A DNA stretch of 37,911 nt. It comes from CAYZSU01 sp964480565. Its GTDB lineage: Bacteria; UBA10199; 2-02-FULL-44-16; JAAZCA01. Every line of letters begins with the position of its first letter. Position 1 is the stretch's first letter. This document shows, piece by piece, positions 8,258-16,919 of this stretch. The notes under the pieces were generated by a model, which saw only the letters and a list, made by a program, of their open reading frames with translations, was not told where the DNA came from and did not search any database. The position numbers were made by a program, and so were the translations under genes. The stretch covers positions 1 through 37,911 of the forward strand of contig CAYZSU010000015.1 in assembly GCA_964480565.1 (NCBI GenBank), given 5' to 3'.

Positions 8258-9001
8258 TTATTGACTTAAAATACGTGGTCCATCTTCAAGAATTGCAATT
8301 GAATGCTCAAAGTGAACAGATGGTTTGCGATCTTTTGTTACTACAGTCCAACCATCATTTAAAATTTCAACTTCATATGTACCACCATTTAGCATAGGCT
8401 CCAATGCAATCACTAACCCAGGTCTTAATCTCACGCCTGTACCTGATTTCCCATAATTTGGTACTTGAGGTTCTTCATGCAAATGACGCCCTATACCATG
8501 TCCTACAAAATCTCGGACAATTGAATAACCTTCACTCTCCGCACAACTCTGTATTGCATTTGAAATATCATGAAGGCGTCCCGATGGCATAGCCTTTTCT
8601 ATTCCTAATTTCAAGGACTTTTCACCAATGGCAAGCATTTTTTTCTGAGAAGTACTCATAGCTCCAACTGGAAATGACCAGGCATGATCGCCAAAAAAAC
8701 CATTATATATCACACCACAATCAATACTTACTATATCCCCTTCATGAACAATTCGATCACATGGAATACCATGAACAACTTCTTCATTGATTGACACACA
8801 CAGCGCATGATTATATCCAGGAACTGTTGGAAAAGCAGGCTTCGCACCTTTTTTTTTAATTATATCAACTGCAATATTTTCTAAATCAATAGTTTTCACA
8901 CCAGGTACAAGCGCTTCTTCTAATGCTCGCATCACTTCTACTATGATTTGATTGGCAGAATATAAAATGTCAATTTCAGAAAGTGACTTAAGTTCAATCA
9001 T
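8258..9001 (-). CDS. map: Methionine aminopeptidase, type I
   Basis: This 247-residue enzyme removes the initiator Met from nascent proteins with small second residues. The full metal-binding set of the pita-bread fold is visible: Asp94, Asp105, His168, Glu201 and Glu232, with the substrate-contacting His77 in VVHGIP. It is compact and lacks an N-terminal zinc-finger extension. It starts 2 nt after the adk stop, suggesting coupled translation, and ends 11 nt before infA. Confidence 0.96.
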   Translation of the reverse strand: MIELKSLSEIDILYSANQIIVEVMRALEEALVPGVKTIDLENIAVDIIKKKGAKPAFPTVPGYNHALCVSINEEVVHGIPCDRIVHEGDIVSIDCGVIYNGFFGDHAWSFPVGAMSTSQKKMLAIGEKSLKLGIEKAMPSGRLHDISNAIQSCAESEGYSIVRDFVGHGIGRHLHEEPQVPNYGKSGTGVRLRPGLVIALEPMLNGGTYEVEILNDGWTVVTKDRKPSVHFEHSIAILEDGPRILSQ

Positions 9002-9003
9002 TA

Positions 9004-9669
9004 CTAATCACTGATCTTTCTGCTCATTACAGCATCGCAAATAGTCCCAAAAATTTTATCAATTGAACCAATGCCTTTGACAGACAGCAGTTCATTTTTA
9101 TTGGTATAATAATCTAATAAAGGCGCTGTTTTTTCATGATAAGTTGTCAGACGTGACGTAATGGTTGTTTCATTGTCATCATCGCGCTGGTAAAGCTCAC
9201 CTGAACATTTATCACATCTATTATCCTTCATTGGCTTATTAAATGTAATATGATATCCAGTAGCACAGTCCTTACATTGACGACGCCCACACAAACGAGC
9301 AACAACATCATGATCATTAACCTCAATATTAATAACAGCTGTAAGATTCTGATCCAAATCATTTAACAATACATCCAAGGCCTCTGCTTGAGGAATTGTT
9401 CTTGGAAAACCATCTAAAATATAGCCATTTTTACAATCGGACATAATCAGACGATCTTTCATAATACCGATCAAAACTTCATCAGGAACCAGTTCACCAT
9501 TATCCATATATTGTTTTGCTTTTATCCCTACATCAGTCTGATCTCTCACTGCTGCACGCAACATATCACCTGTTGATAATTGAGGAATATTATATTTTTC
9601 TTCTAATTGTTTACCTTGTGTGCCCTTTCCACATCCAGGCGCACCCATCAATACTAAATTCAAACTCAC
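9004..9669 (-). CDS. adk: Adenylate kinase with zinc-type LID
   Basis: The 221-residue enzyme catalyses ATP + AMP to 2 ADP in the cytosol. The P-loop is GAPGCGKGT (residues 9-17), followed by the AMP-binding part (STGDMLRAAV, DGFPRT). The LID domain carries Cys132, Cys135, Cys152 and Cys155, a structural zinc site found in many Gram-positives and some deltaproteobacteria and absent from E. coli Adk. It follows secY by 2 nt and precedes map by 2 nt, a conserved secY-adk-map arrangement. Confidence 0.96.
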   Translation of the reverse strand: MSLNLVLMGAPGCGKGTQGKQLEEKYNIPQLSTGDMLRAAVRDQTDVGIKAKQYMDNGELVPDEVLIGIMKDRLIMSDCKNGYILDGFPRTIPQAEALDVLLNDLDQNLTAVINIEVNDHDVVARLCGRRQCKDCATGYHITFNKPMKDNRCDKCSGELYQRDDDNETTITSRLTTYHEKTAPLLDYYTNKNELLSVKGIGSIDKIFGTICDAVMSRKISD

Positions 9670-9671
9670 AA

Positions 9672-10979
9672 TTACCCCTTTCGACCCCGAAATTTACCAC
9701 CTGCTTTTGCACCTAAAAAACCCTCATAATGCCTAGACAACATATGAGATTCTACCTGTGACAAAGTATCAATACTAACACCAACAACAATGAGCAAGGA
9801 CGTTCCACTAAATGTATATGCCAATGAATTTGGAATACCAAATTGCCTACTAAGCATAAGTGGAATCACACATATAGCTGCCACATACAATGCACCACCC
9901 AGTGTAATTTTTGATAATACTTTGTCAATATACTCAGAAGTATTCTTCCCAGGACGTATGCCAGGAATAAATCCACCATATTTTTTCAAATTATCTGCCA
10001 TATCAGAAGGATTAAATGTAATCGCAGTATAAAAGTATGCGAAAAAAACAATTAAACCTACCATTAAACTTGTATTTAACCATCCAGTCGTAAGTAATCC
10101 TGATATTTTTTGAATAAATGCATTAGGAACAAACTGTGCAATCGTAGCTGGAAAAGTAATAAGTGATGTTGCAAATATTGCAGGAATCACACCAGCAGTA
10201 TTTACCTTTAGGGGTAAATGAGAGGATTGCCCACCATATAACTTATTTCCCACCACACGTTTTGCGTATTGAACTGGAATGCGCCGTTGAGCTCTCTCAA
10301 CAAAAATAATAAATCCAATTATTGCCACAATAAATGCGAGTAACAACAAAAAACCAAATAAACCTTGATATTGATCTTTAAAACTCCAGGCATCTCTGAA
10401 ACCACTTGGGATTCGCGTTACAATACCTGCAAATATAATAAGTGAAATACCATTTCCTATTCCACGCTCAGTTATCATCTCACCCAACCACATTAAAAAT
10501 GCAGTTCCAGCCGCTAATGTAATAACTGTAGTTAAAAAGAATTGCCAGGAATCTACTCCTGATAGAACAGCACCCTGCTTAAACAAACCAAAGCTAATAC
10601 CAAAACCTTGAATAGCAGCAAGTACTATTGTTGCATAACGTGTATACTGAGTAATTTTTTTTCTACCAGCATCTCCTTCTTTTGATAAACGCTCAATGGC
10701 TGGCACAGCAACTGTAAGCAATTGAAAGATAATACTTGCACTAATATAAGGCATAATCCCTAACGCAAATACTGAAAATTGGGATAAGGCACCACCTGAA
10801 AATAAATTAAAAACTTCAAAAACTGTTCCTTGAGAAACAATTTCTTGAACTTTTATGGGATCAATCCCTGGTGTTGGCACGAAAATACCAATTCGGTATA
10901 TTGCGAGCATCATTAAAGTAAACAATACTCGCCGTCTTAATTCTGGAATTTTTGCAATATTAGCAATTCCATCAGCCAC
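9672..10979 (-). CDS. secY: Preprotein translocase subunit SecY
   Basis: This 435-residue inner-membrane protein forms the channel of the SecYEG translocon. Around ten hydrophobic helices are readable, with signatures such as SGGALSQFSVFALGIMPYISASI and the cytosolic loop ERAQRRIPVQYAKR. The start is GTG at 10977-10979, preceded by GAGGTGA, and it overlaps the end of rplO by 8 nt. Placement after rplO is the usual spc-operon end. Confidence 0.97.
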   Translation of the reverse strand: MADGIANIAKIPELRRRVLFTLMMLAIYRIGIFVPTPGIDPIKVQEIVSQGTVFEVFNLFSGGALSQFSVFALGIMPYISASIIFQLLTVAVPAIERLSKEGDAGRKKITQYTRYATIVLAAIQGFGISFGLFKQGAVLSGVDSWQFFLTTVITLAAGTAFLMWLGEMITERGIGNGISLIIFAGIVTRIPSGFRDAWSFKDQYQGLFGFLLLLAFIVAIIGFIIFVERAQRRIPVQYAKRVVGNKLYGGQSSHLPLKVNTAGVIPAIFATSLITFPATIAQFVPNAFIQKISGLLTTGWLNTSLMVGLIVFFAYFYTAITFNPSDMADNLKKYGGFIPGIRPGKNTSEYIDKVLSKITLGGALYVAAICVIPLMLSRQFGIPNSLAYTFSGTSLLIVVGVSIDTLSQVESHMLSRHYEGFLGAKAGGKFRGRKG

Positions 10980-11421
10980 AAATCACCTCTACTTTTCCAC
11001 CAGCTGCTTCAATTTTACCTTTTGCAGATTCCGTGACTATATGTGCTTTTACATTAAGAGCTGTCGTAATTTCACCTCTACCTAAAATCTTAACTCCTGC
11101 GTTTTTTCCCTTAATCCAACCTTTTTCTCGCAAAAAAGTCTCATTAACTTCTGTTCCCGCAGGCAATGTATTTAAGGTATCCACATTAATAATTGAATAT
11201 ACTTTTCTAAAATTATTATGAAAGCCACGTTTGGGTAAGCGACGCTGTAATGGCATTTGCCCACCTTCAAAACCTACCTTATGATATCCACCGGAGCGTG
11301 CTTTTTGACCTTTATGCCCACGGCCAGCTGTACCACCTGTACCTGATGAATCACCACGACCTAAACGCTTTGTTTTTTTCTTTTTTCTACCTAATGGAAG
11401 ATTTATTTCATTAAGTTTCAT
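10972..11421 (-). CDS. rplO: 50S ribosomal protein L15
   Basis: The 149-residue protein starts MKLNEINLPLGRKKKKTKRLGRG, then has the Gly-rich RNA-binding stretch GTGGTAGRGHKGQKARSGG and FEGGQMPLQRRLPKRGF, all L15 hallmarks. L15 is a late-assembly protein extending deep into 23S rRNA. It ends 8 nt inside secY, and its last codons contain the secY ribosome binding site. Confidence 0.97.
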   Translation of the reverse strand: MKLNEINLPLGRKKKKTKRLGRGDSSGTGGTAGRGHKGQKARSGGYHKVGFEGGQMPLQRRLPKRGFHNNFRKVYSIINVDTLNTLPAGTEVNETFLREKGWIKGKNAGVKILGRGEITTALNVKAHIVTESAKGKIEAAGGKVEVICG

Positions 11422-11447
11422 GATTTATCTCCTAAATCCACAATTTA

Positions 11448-11627
11448 TTATTTTAGAACACGAACTAAGTGGGCAACTGAACGAATCATTCCTCGCACTT
11501 CAGGAGTATCAATCAACTCACGTTCTTGCTGTAATTTTCTAAGTCCCAAACCCTTGATAGTAGCACGATGTTTTGGCAAACTATTGCATGTGCTATGCAC
11601 TAATTTAATTGTCACTTTCTTTTGCAT
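11448..11627 (-). CDS. rpmD: 50S ribosomal protein L30
   Basis: I translated this 59-residue gene by hand: it starts MQKKVTIKLVHSTCNSLPKH and continues with the L30 motif RATIKGLGLRKLQ, ending VRGMIRSVAHLVRVLK. Length is normal for bacterial L30. Its ATG lies inside the last codons of rpsE (23-nt overlap in another frame), so translation is probably coupled to rpsE. rplO follows after 26 nt. Confidence 0.95.
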   Translation of the reverse strand: MQKKVTIKLVHSTCNSLPKHRATIKGLGLRKLQQERELIDTPEVRGMIRSVAHLVRVLK

Positions 11628-12105
11628 AACTTCCCCTCATACGAACTTTCTCCTCTGGTGAAATAAGTTGTGTCAAGCCATTCACAGTCGCTTTTACAAC
11701 ATTATGAGGATTATTAGTTCCAATTGATTTTGTTAAGATATTTTGAATTCCAACAGCTTCTACAACGGCCCTCACAGGTCCTCCTGCAATAACACCTGTA
11801 CCCAGTGAGGCTGGTTTCATAACCACGCGGCCAGCACCATAGCGTCCAAAAACTTCATGCGGAATTGTACTATTTAGCAATGGTATTTTGACCATATCAC
11901 GTTTTGCACGATCAGTGGCCTTACGTATCGCAGCAGGAACTTCCTTTGCTTTTCCAACAGCATATCCAACCCGACCTGTTCCATCACCGACAATAACCAG
12001 AGCAGAAAAACTAAAACGCTTACCACCCTTTACCACTTTTGCGACACGTCCTATATGGACGACGCGTTCAATTAGTTCTGACTTAGAGTGTGTCCTTTTT
12101 TCCAT
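11605..12105 (-). CDS. rpsE: 30S ribosomal protein S5
   Basis: The 166-residue protein has the S5 double-stranded-RNA-binding region (RVVHIGRVAKVVKGGKRFSF, GDGTGRVGYAVGKAKEVPAA) and the C-terminal fold (GAGRVVMKPASLGTGVIAGG). S5 lies at the mRNA entry pore and influences decoding accuracy. It lies 2 nt after rplR and overlaps rpmD by 23 nt. Confidence 0.97.
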   Translation of the reverse strand: MEKRTHSKSELIERVVHIGRVAKVVKGGKRFSFSALVIVGDGTGRVGYAVGKAKEVPAAIRKATDRAKRDMVKIPLLNSTIPHEVFGRYGAGRVVMKPASLGTGVIAGGPVRAVVEAVGIQNILTKSIGTNNPHNVVKATVNGLTQLISPEEKVRMRGSYAKESDN

Positions 12106-12107
12106 AA

Positions 12108-12458
12108 TTAAAACTTTAACCCTTTCTCTCTAGCTGCATCTGCCAGTGCCTTTACCCTGCCATGAAATTGATATCCATTTCTATCAAATACAACAGTCGT
12201 AATACCCGCACCTTTTGCTTTTTCTGCAATAGATTCGCCTATACACTTTGCTGCATCGCAGTTTGAATTTACACTGGTCTTATTTACATATGTAGAGGCC
12301 TGAGCCAAAGTATGACCTGTATTATCATCAATTATTTGTACAGCAATATGCTTGTTACTTCTGAAAACACTCATTCGAGGTCTATCTGCAGTACCGGAAA
12401 TTTTTTTACGTACTCTAAACTTCCGTCGCTGTCTACCTGTACTTTGCTTTCCTATCAT
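12108..12458 (-). CDS. rplR: 50S ribosomal protein L18
   Basis: L18 binds 5S rRNA and helps attach it to the large subunit. The 116-residue product has the basic N-terminus (GRQRRKFRVRKKISG) and the RPRMSVFRSNKHIAVQIIDD core, with FDRNGYQFHGRVKALADAAR at the end. I chose the ATG at 12458 because AGGAGG lies six nucleotides upstream; an in-frame TTG two codons earlier overlaps the rplF stop. The gap to rplF is then 2 nt. Confidence 0.96.
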   Translation of the reverse strand: MIGKQSTGRQRRKFRVRKKISGTADRPRMSVFRSNKHIAVQIIDDNTGHTLAQASTYVNKTSVNSNCDAAKCIGESIAEKAKGAGITTVVFDRNGYQFHGRVKALADAAREKGLKF

Positions 12459-12460
12459 GA

Positions 12461-13012
12461 TCAACCTCCTGCTGCCTTTCCGACCTTGCGCCGAACCACT
12501 TCATCCACATAACGAATACCTTTTCCTTTATATGGTTCTGGAGGACGAATGCGTCGTATTTGTGCAGCGATCTCACCTACTTGCTGTTTATCGATACCCT
12601 CTACCGTAATTCTATTATTTTTATCAACAGAAATTTCTAAATGTGTAGGTATTATGAAATTTACAGGATTTGAATATCCAACATTTAAAATAAGAGTTTT
12701 TCCCTTAGTTTCAGCACGATATCCAACACCCACAATATCAAGTTCTTTCTTAAACCCCGCTGTCACACCTAAGACCATATTTTGTACAAGTGCGCGGACT
12801 AAACCTTGTTCCATACGCGCAAAACGAGAATCATCTACACGCATGACTGTTAGAGATTCATTGGTAATCTCTAATTTTATATTTTTATATCGAGTAGGTG
12901 CAACATTAAACTCCAACTCACCTTTTGAGCCTTTTACTTTAAGAATACCAGTGTCAAGCACAATACTAACACCCTTGTCTATTTTAACTGGCCATTTTCC
13001 AATACGAGACAT
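12461..13012 (-). CDS. rplF: 50S ribosomal protein L6
   Basis: From the ATG at 13012 (MSRIGKWPVKIDKGVSI) the protein has 183 residues, close to the usual 175-180. GGAG precedes it by 8 nt. The in-frame extension to 13093 would run into rpsH and adds residues not found in L6. The duplicated L6 fold ends with the conserved RRIRPPEPYKGKGIRY. L6 sits near the factor-binding site at the sarcin-ricin loop. Confidence 0.96.
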   Translation of the reverse strand: MSRIGKWPVKIDKGVSIVLDTGILKVKGSKGELEFNVAPTRYKNIKLEITNESLTVMRVDDSRFARMEQGLVRALVQNMVLGVTAGFKKELDIVGVGYRAETKGKTLILNVGYSNPVNFIIPTHLEISVDKNNRITVEGIDKQQVGEIAAQIRRIRPPEPYKGKGIRYVDEVVRRKVGKAAGG

Positions 13013-13037
13013 ATTATAACTCCAATTCTTTAACTTA

Positions 13038-13436
13038 TCACCATATAACGCATAGAGCTTCACCACCAACGCCAAGACGCTTTGCATCAACATCTCTTAA
13101 AACACCTTTAGGAGTTGAAAAAATAGTTACTCCCATGCCTTGACGGCTTGCCTTTATATTTTTCACTCCAAAATATTGGCGTCTACCAAGTTTACTAACA
13201 CGTTGCATATTCGCAAACACAGGTTTTCCATCTTCCGTATACTTCATTGAAACAACAATAGAGCGATTTTTACCTTCACCAATAATATTCACTGCATTTG
13301 TAAAACCTTCTTTGCAAATTATATTAGCAATAGATTCATTTATCTTCGAATATGGAATAATTGCTTCACTCTGTTTTGCATTTCCTGCATTTCTTATTCG
13401 CGTCAAAAGATCCGCGATTGGATCATTACAAGCCAT
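13038..13436 (-). CDS. rpsH: 30S ribosomal protein S8
   Basis: The 132-residue protein begins MACNDPIADLLTRIRNAG, typical of S8, and ends with ISTPKG-like and LGVGGEALCVIW segments (here FSTPKGVLRDVDAKRLGVGG). S8 is a primary binder of 16S helix 21. In E. coli it also represses the spc operon at the rplE site; I could not confirm such a site here. Gaps to rpsN and rplF are 25 nt each. Confidence 0.97.
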   Translation of the reverse strand: MACNDPIADLLTRIRNAGNAKQSEAIIPYSKINESIANIICKEGFTNAVNIIGEGKNRSIVVSMKYTEDGKPVFANMQRVSKLGRRQYFGVKNIKASRQGMGVTIFSTPKGVLRDVDAKRLGVGGEALCVIW

Positions 13437-13461
13437 TACCTACCTCATTTCATTAATTTAC

Positions 13462-13647
13462 TTACCAACTCGACTTAATAACTCCTGGCAATTCACCCTG
13501 AAGTGCCATATTTCTAAAACAAATACGACACATATCAAATCGCCTCATATAGGCACGAGGTCGCCCACAAATTGGGCAACGATTATATTGTCGTACAGAA
13601 AAACGTTGTTTTCGTATTGCCTTTGCTACCATCGATTTTTTCGCCAT
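13462..13647 (-). CDS. rpsN: 30S ribosomal protein S14, short zinc type (S14Z)
   Basis: This 61-residue S14 is the short type with a zinc ribbon (Cys24, Cys27, Cys40, Cys43 in YNRCPICGRPRAYMRRFDMC and RIC). The long zinc-free form of enterics has about 100 residues. S14 is in the head of the small subunit close to the A site. It lies between rplE and rpsH with gaps of 9 and 25 nt. Confidence 0.97.
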   Translation of the reverse strand: MAKKSMVAKAIRKQRFSVRQYNRCPICGRPRAYMRRFDMCRICFRNMALQGELPGVIKSSW

Positions 13648-13656
13648 AATATATCC

Positions 13657-14238
13657 TTAATTTACTTTTTTAAATGGCATACCCATCAATTTTAAAAGAG
13701 CATGACCTTCTTCATTTGTTGTTGCACTTGTTACAAAAGTGATATTCATTCCATTTTGACGTTGGACTTTATCAAAGTTAATTTCTGGAAATACAGTTTG
13801 ATCATTTAAACCAAATGTATAATTTCCCTGACCATCAAAAGCTTTGTAAGATACACCCTTAAAATCACGCACCCTAGGTAAAGCAATATTTAACAAACGA
13901 TTAAGGAACTCAAACATTGATTTACCACGCAATGTAACTCGTGCACCCAGGGCTTGCCCTTTTCTTAGTTTAAAATTTGCAATAGACTGTTTAGCTCTTG
14001 TTATTACAGCTTTTTGCCCAGCGATTGAACTTATTTCATCAACAGCAGTATTAAGTAATTTTGAATCCTGTAAAGCCTCTTTGATACATGTATTTATTAC
14101 AATCTTTTCAATTTTAGGAACTTGCATAACATTGCTATAATTGAATTGTTTCATCAAAGCATCCACACATTGCTCTTTGTATTTTTTTTCTAACACTGTT
14201 GGAACATATTCTTTTTTCATTTGCTTTGCCTCAGTCAC
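13657..14238 (-). CDS. rplE: 50S ribosomal protein L5
   Basis: L5 binds 5S rRNA and contacts P-site tRNA and S13. Landmarks include FNYSNVMQVPKIEKIVIN, GQKAVITRAKQSIANFKLRKG and the C-terminal NITFVTSATTNEEGHALLKLMGMPF. The start shown is a GTG with AAGGAGG six nucleotides upstream (193 residues). An internal ATG six codons later (14220) with its own GAGG gives 187 residues, nearer the usual 179, and could be the true start. Confidence 0.95.
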   Translation of the reverse strand: MTEAKQMKKEYVPTVLEKKYKEQCVDALMKQFNYSNVMQVPKIEKIVINTCIKEALQDSKLLNTAVDEISSIAGQKAVITRAKQSIANFKLRKGQALGARVTLRGKSMFEFLNRLLNIALPRVRDFKGVSYKAFDGQGNYTFGLNDQTVFPEINFDKVQRQNGMNITFVTSATTNEEGHALLKLMGMPFKKVN

Positions 14239-14259
14239 CTCAGGCCTCCTTCACTTGCT

Positions 14260-14577
14260 TTATTTGTTGGCAACAACAGTTTCACCTGTTTTTTTAGAAT
14301 AACGATATTTCTTTCCATCCTCAAATTTCACACCCAAGCGCGTTGGTTTATTTAGCTTTTCATCATAAAACATTACATTTGAAATATCTAAAGGAGCTTC
14401 CTTTTCAACAATACCACCTTGTGTCATTTGTTGATTTGGTCGCTGATGACGCTTAACAATATTCAATTTTTCAACCCACACTCGATTTCTTTGTGGTTCT
14501 AAGCGTAACACTTTTCCAGTTTTACCTTTTTCTTTTCCAGTAATAATCATTACTGTATCACCTTTTTTGATACTCAT
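14260..14577 (-). CDS. rplX: 50S ribosomal protein L24
   Basis: The 105-residue protein has the KOW motif at its N-terminus (IKKGDTVMIITGKEKGKTGKV) and the following NIVKRHQRPNQQMTQGGIVEKEAPL, diagnostic of L24. L24 initiates 50S assembly by binding the 5' region of 23S rRNA. It lies 26 nt after rplN and 21 nt before rplE. Confidence 0.97.
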   Translation of the reverse strand: MSIKKGDTVMIITGKEKGKTGKVLRLEPQRNRVWVEKLNIVKRHQRPNQQMTQGGIVEKEAPLDISNVMFYDEKLNKPTRLGVKFEDGKKYRYSKKTGETVVANK

Positions 14578-14603
14578 ATTCTAATCCTCATCAATCAAAT
14601 TGG

Positions 14604-14975
14604 TTATAAAACCTCAGGAGCCAATGAAATAATTTTCATATATTTTTTTCCACGCAACTCACGAGCAACCGGTCCAAATATACGTGTTCCCAATGGTTCA
14701 CCCTGTTCATTTATAATTACTGCAGAGTTGTTATCAAAACGAATTGTCGAACCATCATCTCGCTGTAATGATTTCTTTGTACGTACAACAACTGCTTTTT
14801 TTACATCACCTTTTTTTACTTTTGATGACCGTGGAATAGCTTCCTTAATTGAAACAACTATTACATCACCTACAGAGGCATAACGTCGTTTTGAACCACC
14901 CAAAACTTTTATACAGCAAACACGCTTTGCACCTGAATTATCTGCAACATCTAATTCAGTCATATGCTGGATCAT
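14604..14975 (-). CDS. rplN: 50S ribosomal protein L14
   Basis: The protein has 123 residues, one above the canonical 122. It starts MIQHMTELDVADNSGAKRV and ends FGPVARELRGKKYMKIISLAPEVL, a near-textbook L14. It lies at the subunit interface, forming bridge B8 with 16S helix 14. It is the first gene of the spc set, 23 nt after rpsQ, so the S10 and spc sets are contiguous here. Confidence 0.98.
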   Translation of the reverse strand: MIQHMTELDVADNSGAKRVCCIKVLGGSKRRYASVGDVIVVSIKEAIPRSSKVKKGDVKKAVVVRTKKSLQRDDGSTIRFDNNSAVIINEQGEPLGTRIFGPVARELRGKKYMKIISLAPEVL

Positions 14976-14998
14976 AATACAACTCCTTTATAATACTT

Positions 14999-15259
14999 TT
15001 AAATTGTGGCTGATTTCAATATTTTCTCAACTCGCCAACGTTTATTTTTCGACAGAGGGCGGCTAGCTCTCATCATTATTGTATCACCTATTTTACAGGT
15101 ATTTGCTTCATCATGAGCCATATATTTTTTCTTCTGTCGTATGTATTTTTTAAAACGGGGTTCTAAAACAGTTCTTTCAACTATTACATTGACACTTTTA
15201 TCCATTGCATCAGAAACAACAATACCTATAATTGTCTTTTTAGGGTTTTTATTTTCCAT
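14999..15259 (-). CDS. rpsQ: 30S ribosomal protein S17
   Basis: This is an 86-residue OB-fold protein with the S17 pattern IGIVVSDAMDKSVNVIVER, HDEANTCKIGDTIMMRASRPLSKNKRW. S17 is a primary 16S rRNA binder at the base of the 30S body. Its start shares one base with the rpmC stop, indicating translational coupling. Confidence 0.96.
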   Translation of the reverse strand: MENKNPKKTIIGIVVSDAMDKSVNVIVERTVLEPRFKKYIRQKKKYMAHDEANTCKIGDTIMMRASRPLSKNKRWRVEKILKSATI

Positions 15260-15468
15260 TAGCTTAACTCCCTCTTCAACTCACACTTCTTCTCTTGCAT
15301 GACTGTTTTTATAACAGCTAGTTCTTTACGCGTTTTTTTTATATTGCTTGTCTGTGTCAACTGACCTGACGTTTTTTTAAACTGCAGATGAAATAATTCT
15401 TCCTGTAGCTCCGATGTTTTTTTTTCCAAATCAATCATTGATTTTTCTCTAGCTTCATTTGGCTTCAC
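15259..15468 (-). CDS. rpmC: 50S ribosomal protein L29
   Basis: L29 is a two-helix protein near the tunnel exit that helps form the SRP/trigger factor docking site. From the GTG at 15466-15468 the product is 69 residues (MKPNEAREKSMIDLEKKTSE onward), against the usual 60-70. GGGAGG lies six to seven nucleotides upstream, within rplP. An upstream in-frame TTG would give 76 residues but lacks this spacing. The gene overlaps rplP by 14 nt and rpsQ by 1 nt. Confidence 0.92.
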   Translation of the reverse strand: MKPNEAREKSMIDLEKKTSELQEELFHLQFKKTSGQLTQTSNIKKTRKELAVIKTVMQEKKCELKRELS

Positions 15469-15880
15469 GATAACCCTCCCGTACGACAATTTTAGTTTTT
15501 ACAGACAACTTATATGAGGCAAGTTCTAAGGCACGCCGTGCAACACTCTCACTTACACCCTTTAATTCATAGAGCATTCTTCCACGTTGTATTGGCATAA
15601 CCCAATCTTCTGGTGCACCTTTTCCTTTTCCCATCCGAGTTTCAGCAGGTTTTTTACAGATTGGTTTATCTGGAAACATACGAATCCATAATTTACCTGC
15701 ACGTTTTGTAGCTCGACTCACTGTCATACGTGCAGACTCCATCTGCCTTGCTGTTATTCGTCCATGACTTATTGCTTGTAAACCATAATCACCAAATGAT
15801 AAATTGCACCCTTTTAAAGCAACACCTCTAATTCGGCCCTTTTGCTGTTTTCTATGTTTTATCTTCTGTGGCTGTAGCAT
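15455..15880 (-). CDS. rplP: 50S ribosomal protein L16
   Basis: The 141-residue protein starts MLQPQKIKHRKQQKGRIRG and has the conserved WIRMFPDKPICKKPAETRMG and KGAPEDWVMPIQRGRMLYEL segments of L16. L16 helps organise the peptidyl transferase centre and the A-site tRNA elbow. It lies 39 nt after rpsC and overlaps rpmC by 14 nt. Confidence 0.98.
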   Translation of the reverse strand: MLQPQKIKHRKQQKGRIRGVALKGCNLSFGDYGLQAISHGRITARQMESARMTVSRATKRAGKLWIRMFPDKPICKKPAETRMGKGKGAPEDWVMPIQRGRMLYELKGVSESVARRALELASYKLSVKTKIVVREGYREAK

Positions 15881-15919
15881 ATTTCAACCCCGCACTGTGT
15901 TCTTAAGTTAAATAACTAG

Positions 15920-16576
15920 TTATGCTGTTATTACATTCTTTTCAGGGATAATATCACCCTTGTATATCCATGTCTTAATACCAATAATACCATAAGTTGT
16001 TTTTGCCTCAGCAAAACCATAATCAATATCAGCACGTAAAGTATGTAGTGGAACACGACCCTCTCGATACCATTCTTTTCGAGCTATTTCTGCACCACCA
16101 AGTCGACCTGCACATTGAATCCGTATTCCTTCTGCACCAACTTTTAATGCAGATTGTACAACTTTTTTCATTGCTCTTCTAAAAGCAACTCTGCGCTCTA
16201 ACTGTTGGGCAACATTTTCTGCCACAAGTTGTGCATCAAGTTCAGCTTTACGTACTTCACGAATATTAACTGACACGGTATCAGACACTATTTTCTGAAG
16301 AAAAACCTTAAGGCTATCAATACCTGCGCCCTTTTTACCAATGACCAAGCCTGGACGAGATGTAAAAATACTTACATTGACTTTACCCGCAGCTCTATCA
16401 ATTTCAATGCGTGTCACACCAGTATGGTATAATTTCTCTTTCAGCACTTTACGTATTTCACGATCCTCGTGAACTTTATGCTGATAATCTTTGCTGCCTG
16501 GCGCCGCATACCAGCGTGATAGCCAGGTTGTTGATACTCCCAAACGAAATCCTTTTGGATGTGTTTTCTGTCCCAT
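15920..16576 (-). CDS. rpsC: 30S ribosomal protein S3
   Basis: This 218-residue protein starts MGQKTHPKGFRLGVSTTWLS. Its KH domain (SRPGLVIGKKGAGIDSLK) lies near residues 73-90. The C-terminal domain contains RAMKKVVQSALKVGAEGIRI and ARKEWYREGRVPLHTLRADI. S3 lines the mRNA entry channel with S4 and S5. Length is within the family range of 210-235. Confidence 0.97.
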   Translation of the reverse strand: MGQKTHPKGFRLGVSTTWLSRWYAAPGSKDYQHKVHEDREIRKVLKEKLYHTGVTRIEIDRAAGKVNVSIFTSRPGLVIGKKGAGIDSLKVFLQKIVSDTVSVNIREVRKAELDAQLVAENVAQQLERRVAFRRAMKKVVQSALKVGAEGIRIQCAGRLGGAEIARKEWYREGRVPLHTLRADIDYGFAEAKTTYGIIGIKTWIYKGDIIPEKNVITA

Positions 16577-16592
16577 TTTTTCTCCAAATTGT

Positions 16593-16919
16593 CTATAACT
16601 CTATCAACTCAACACTAACTTTGCTTGTACGTTTAAGAATTGGCGTTGCCATACCTCGTGCTCTTGGCATAAAACGCTTCATTGTTGGACCTTCATCTAC
16701 ACGCAACATGGCAATTTTTAAATCATCAACCGAGACACTACCTTTATAATCTGCATTTGCTGCAGCTGACTTAATCACTTTCATTATAGGTAAAGCCGCA
16801 CGTTTCTTACAAAAATTGAGATATTTAATTGCATCATTTACTGTTTTCCCTCTAACTGCATTAGCAACTACACGCACTTTTCTGGGAGTCATTCTCAGCA
16901 ACCGAATACTTGCTTTCAT
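16593..16919 (-). CDS. rplV: 50S ribosomal protein L22
   Basis: The 108-residue protein has the conserved LRMTPRKVRVVANAVRGKTV start. Its extended beta-hairpin (VDEGPTMKRFMPRARGMATP) reaches into the exit tunnel, where it lies near the macrolide site. Length is normal. Its ATG shares one base with the rpsS stop. Confidence 0.97.
   Translation of the reverse strand: MKASIRLLRMTPRKVRVVANAVRGKTVNDAIKYLNFCKKRAALPIMKVIKSAAANADYKGSVSVDDLKIAMLRVDEGPTMKRFMPRARGMATPILKRTSKVSVELIEL

Noticed and set aside
12549..13019. 156-codon plus-strand frame opposite rplF
   Set aside because: It lies exactly antisense to L6 and has low-complexity composition; no start signal is visible.
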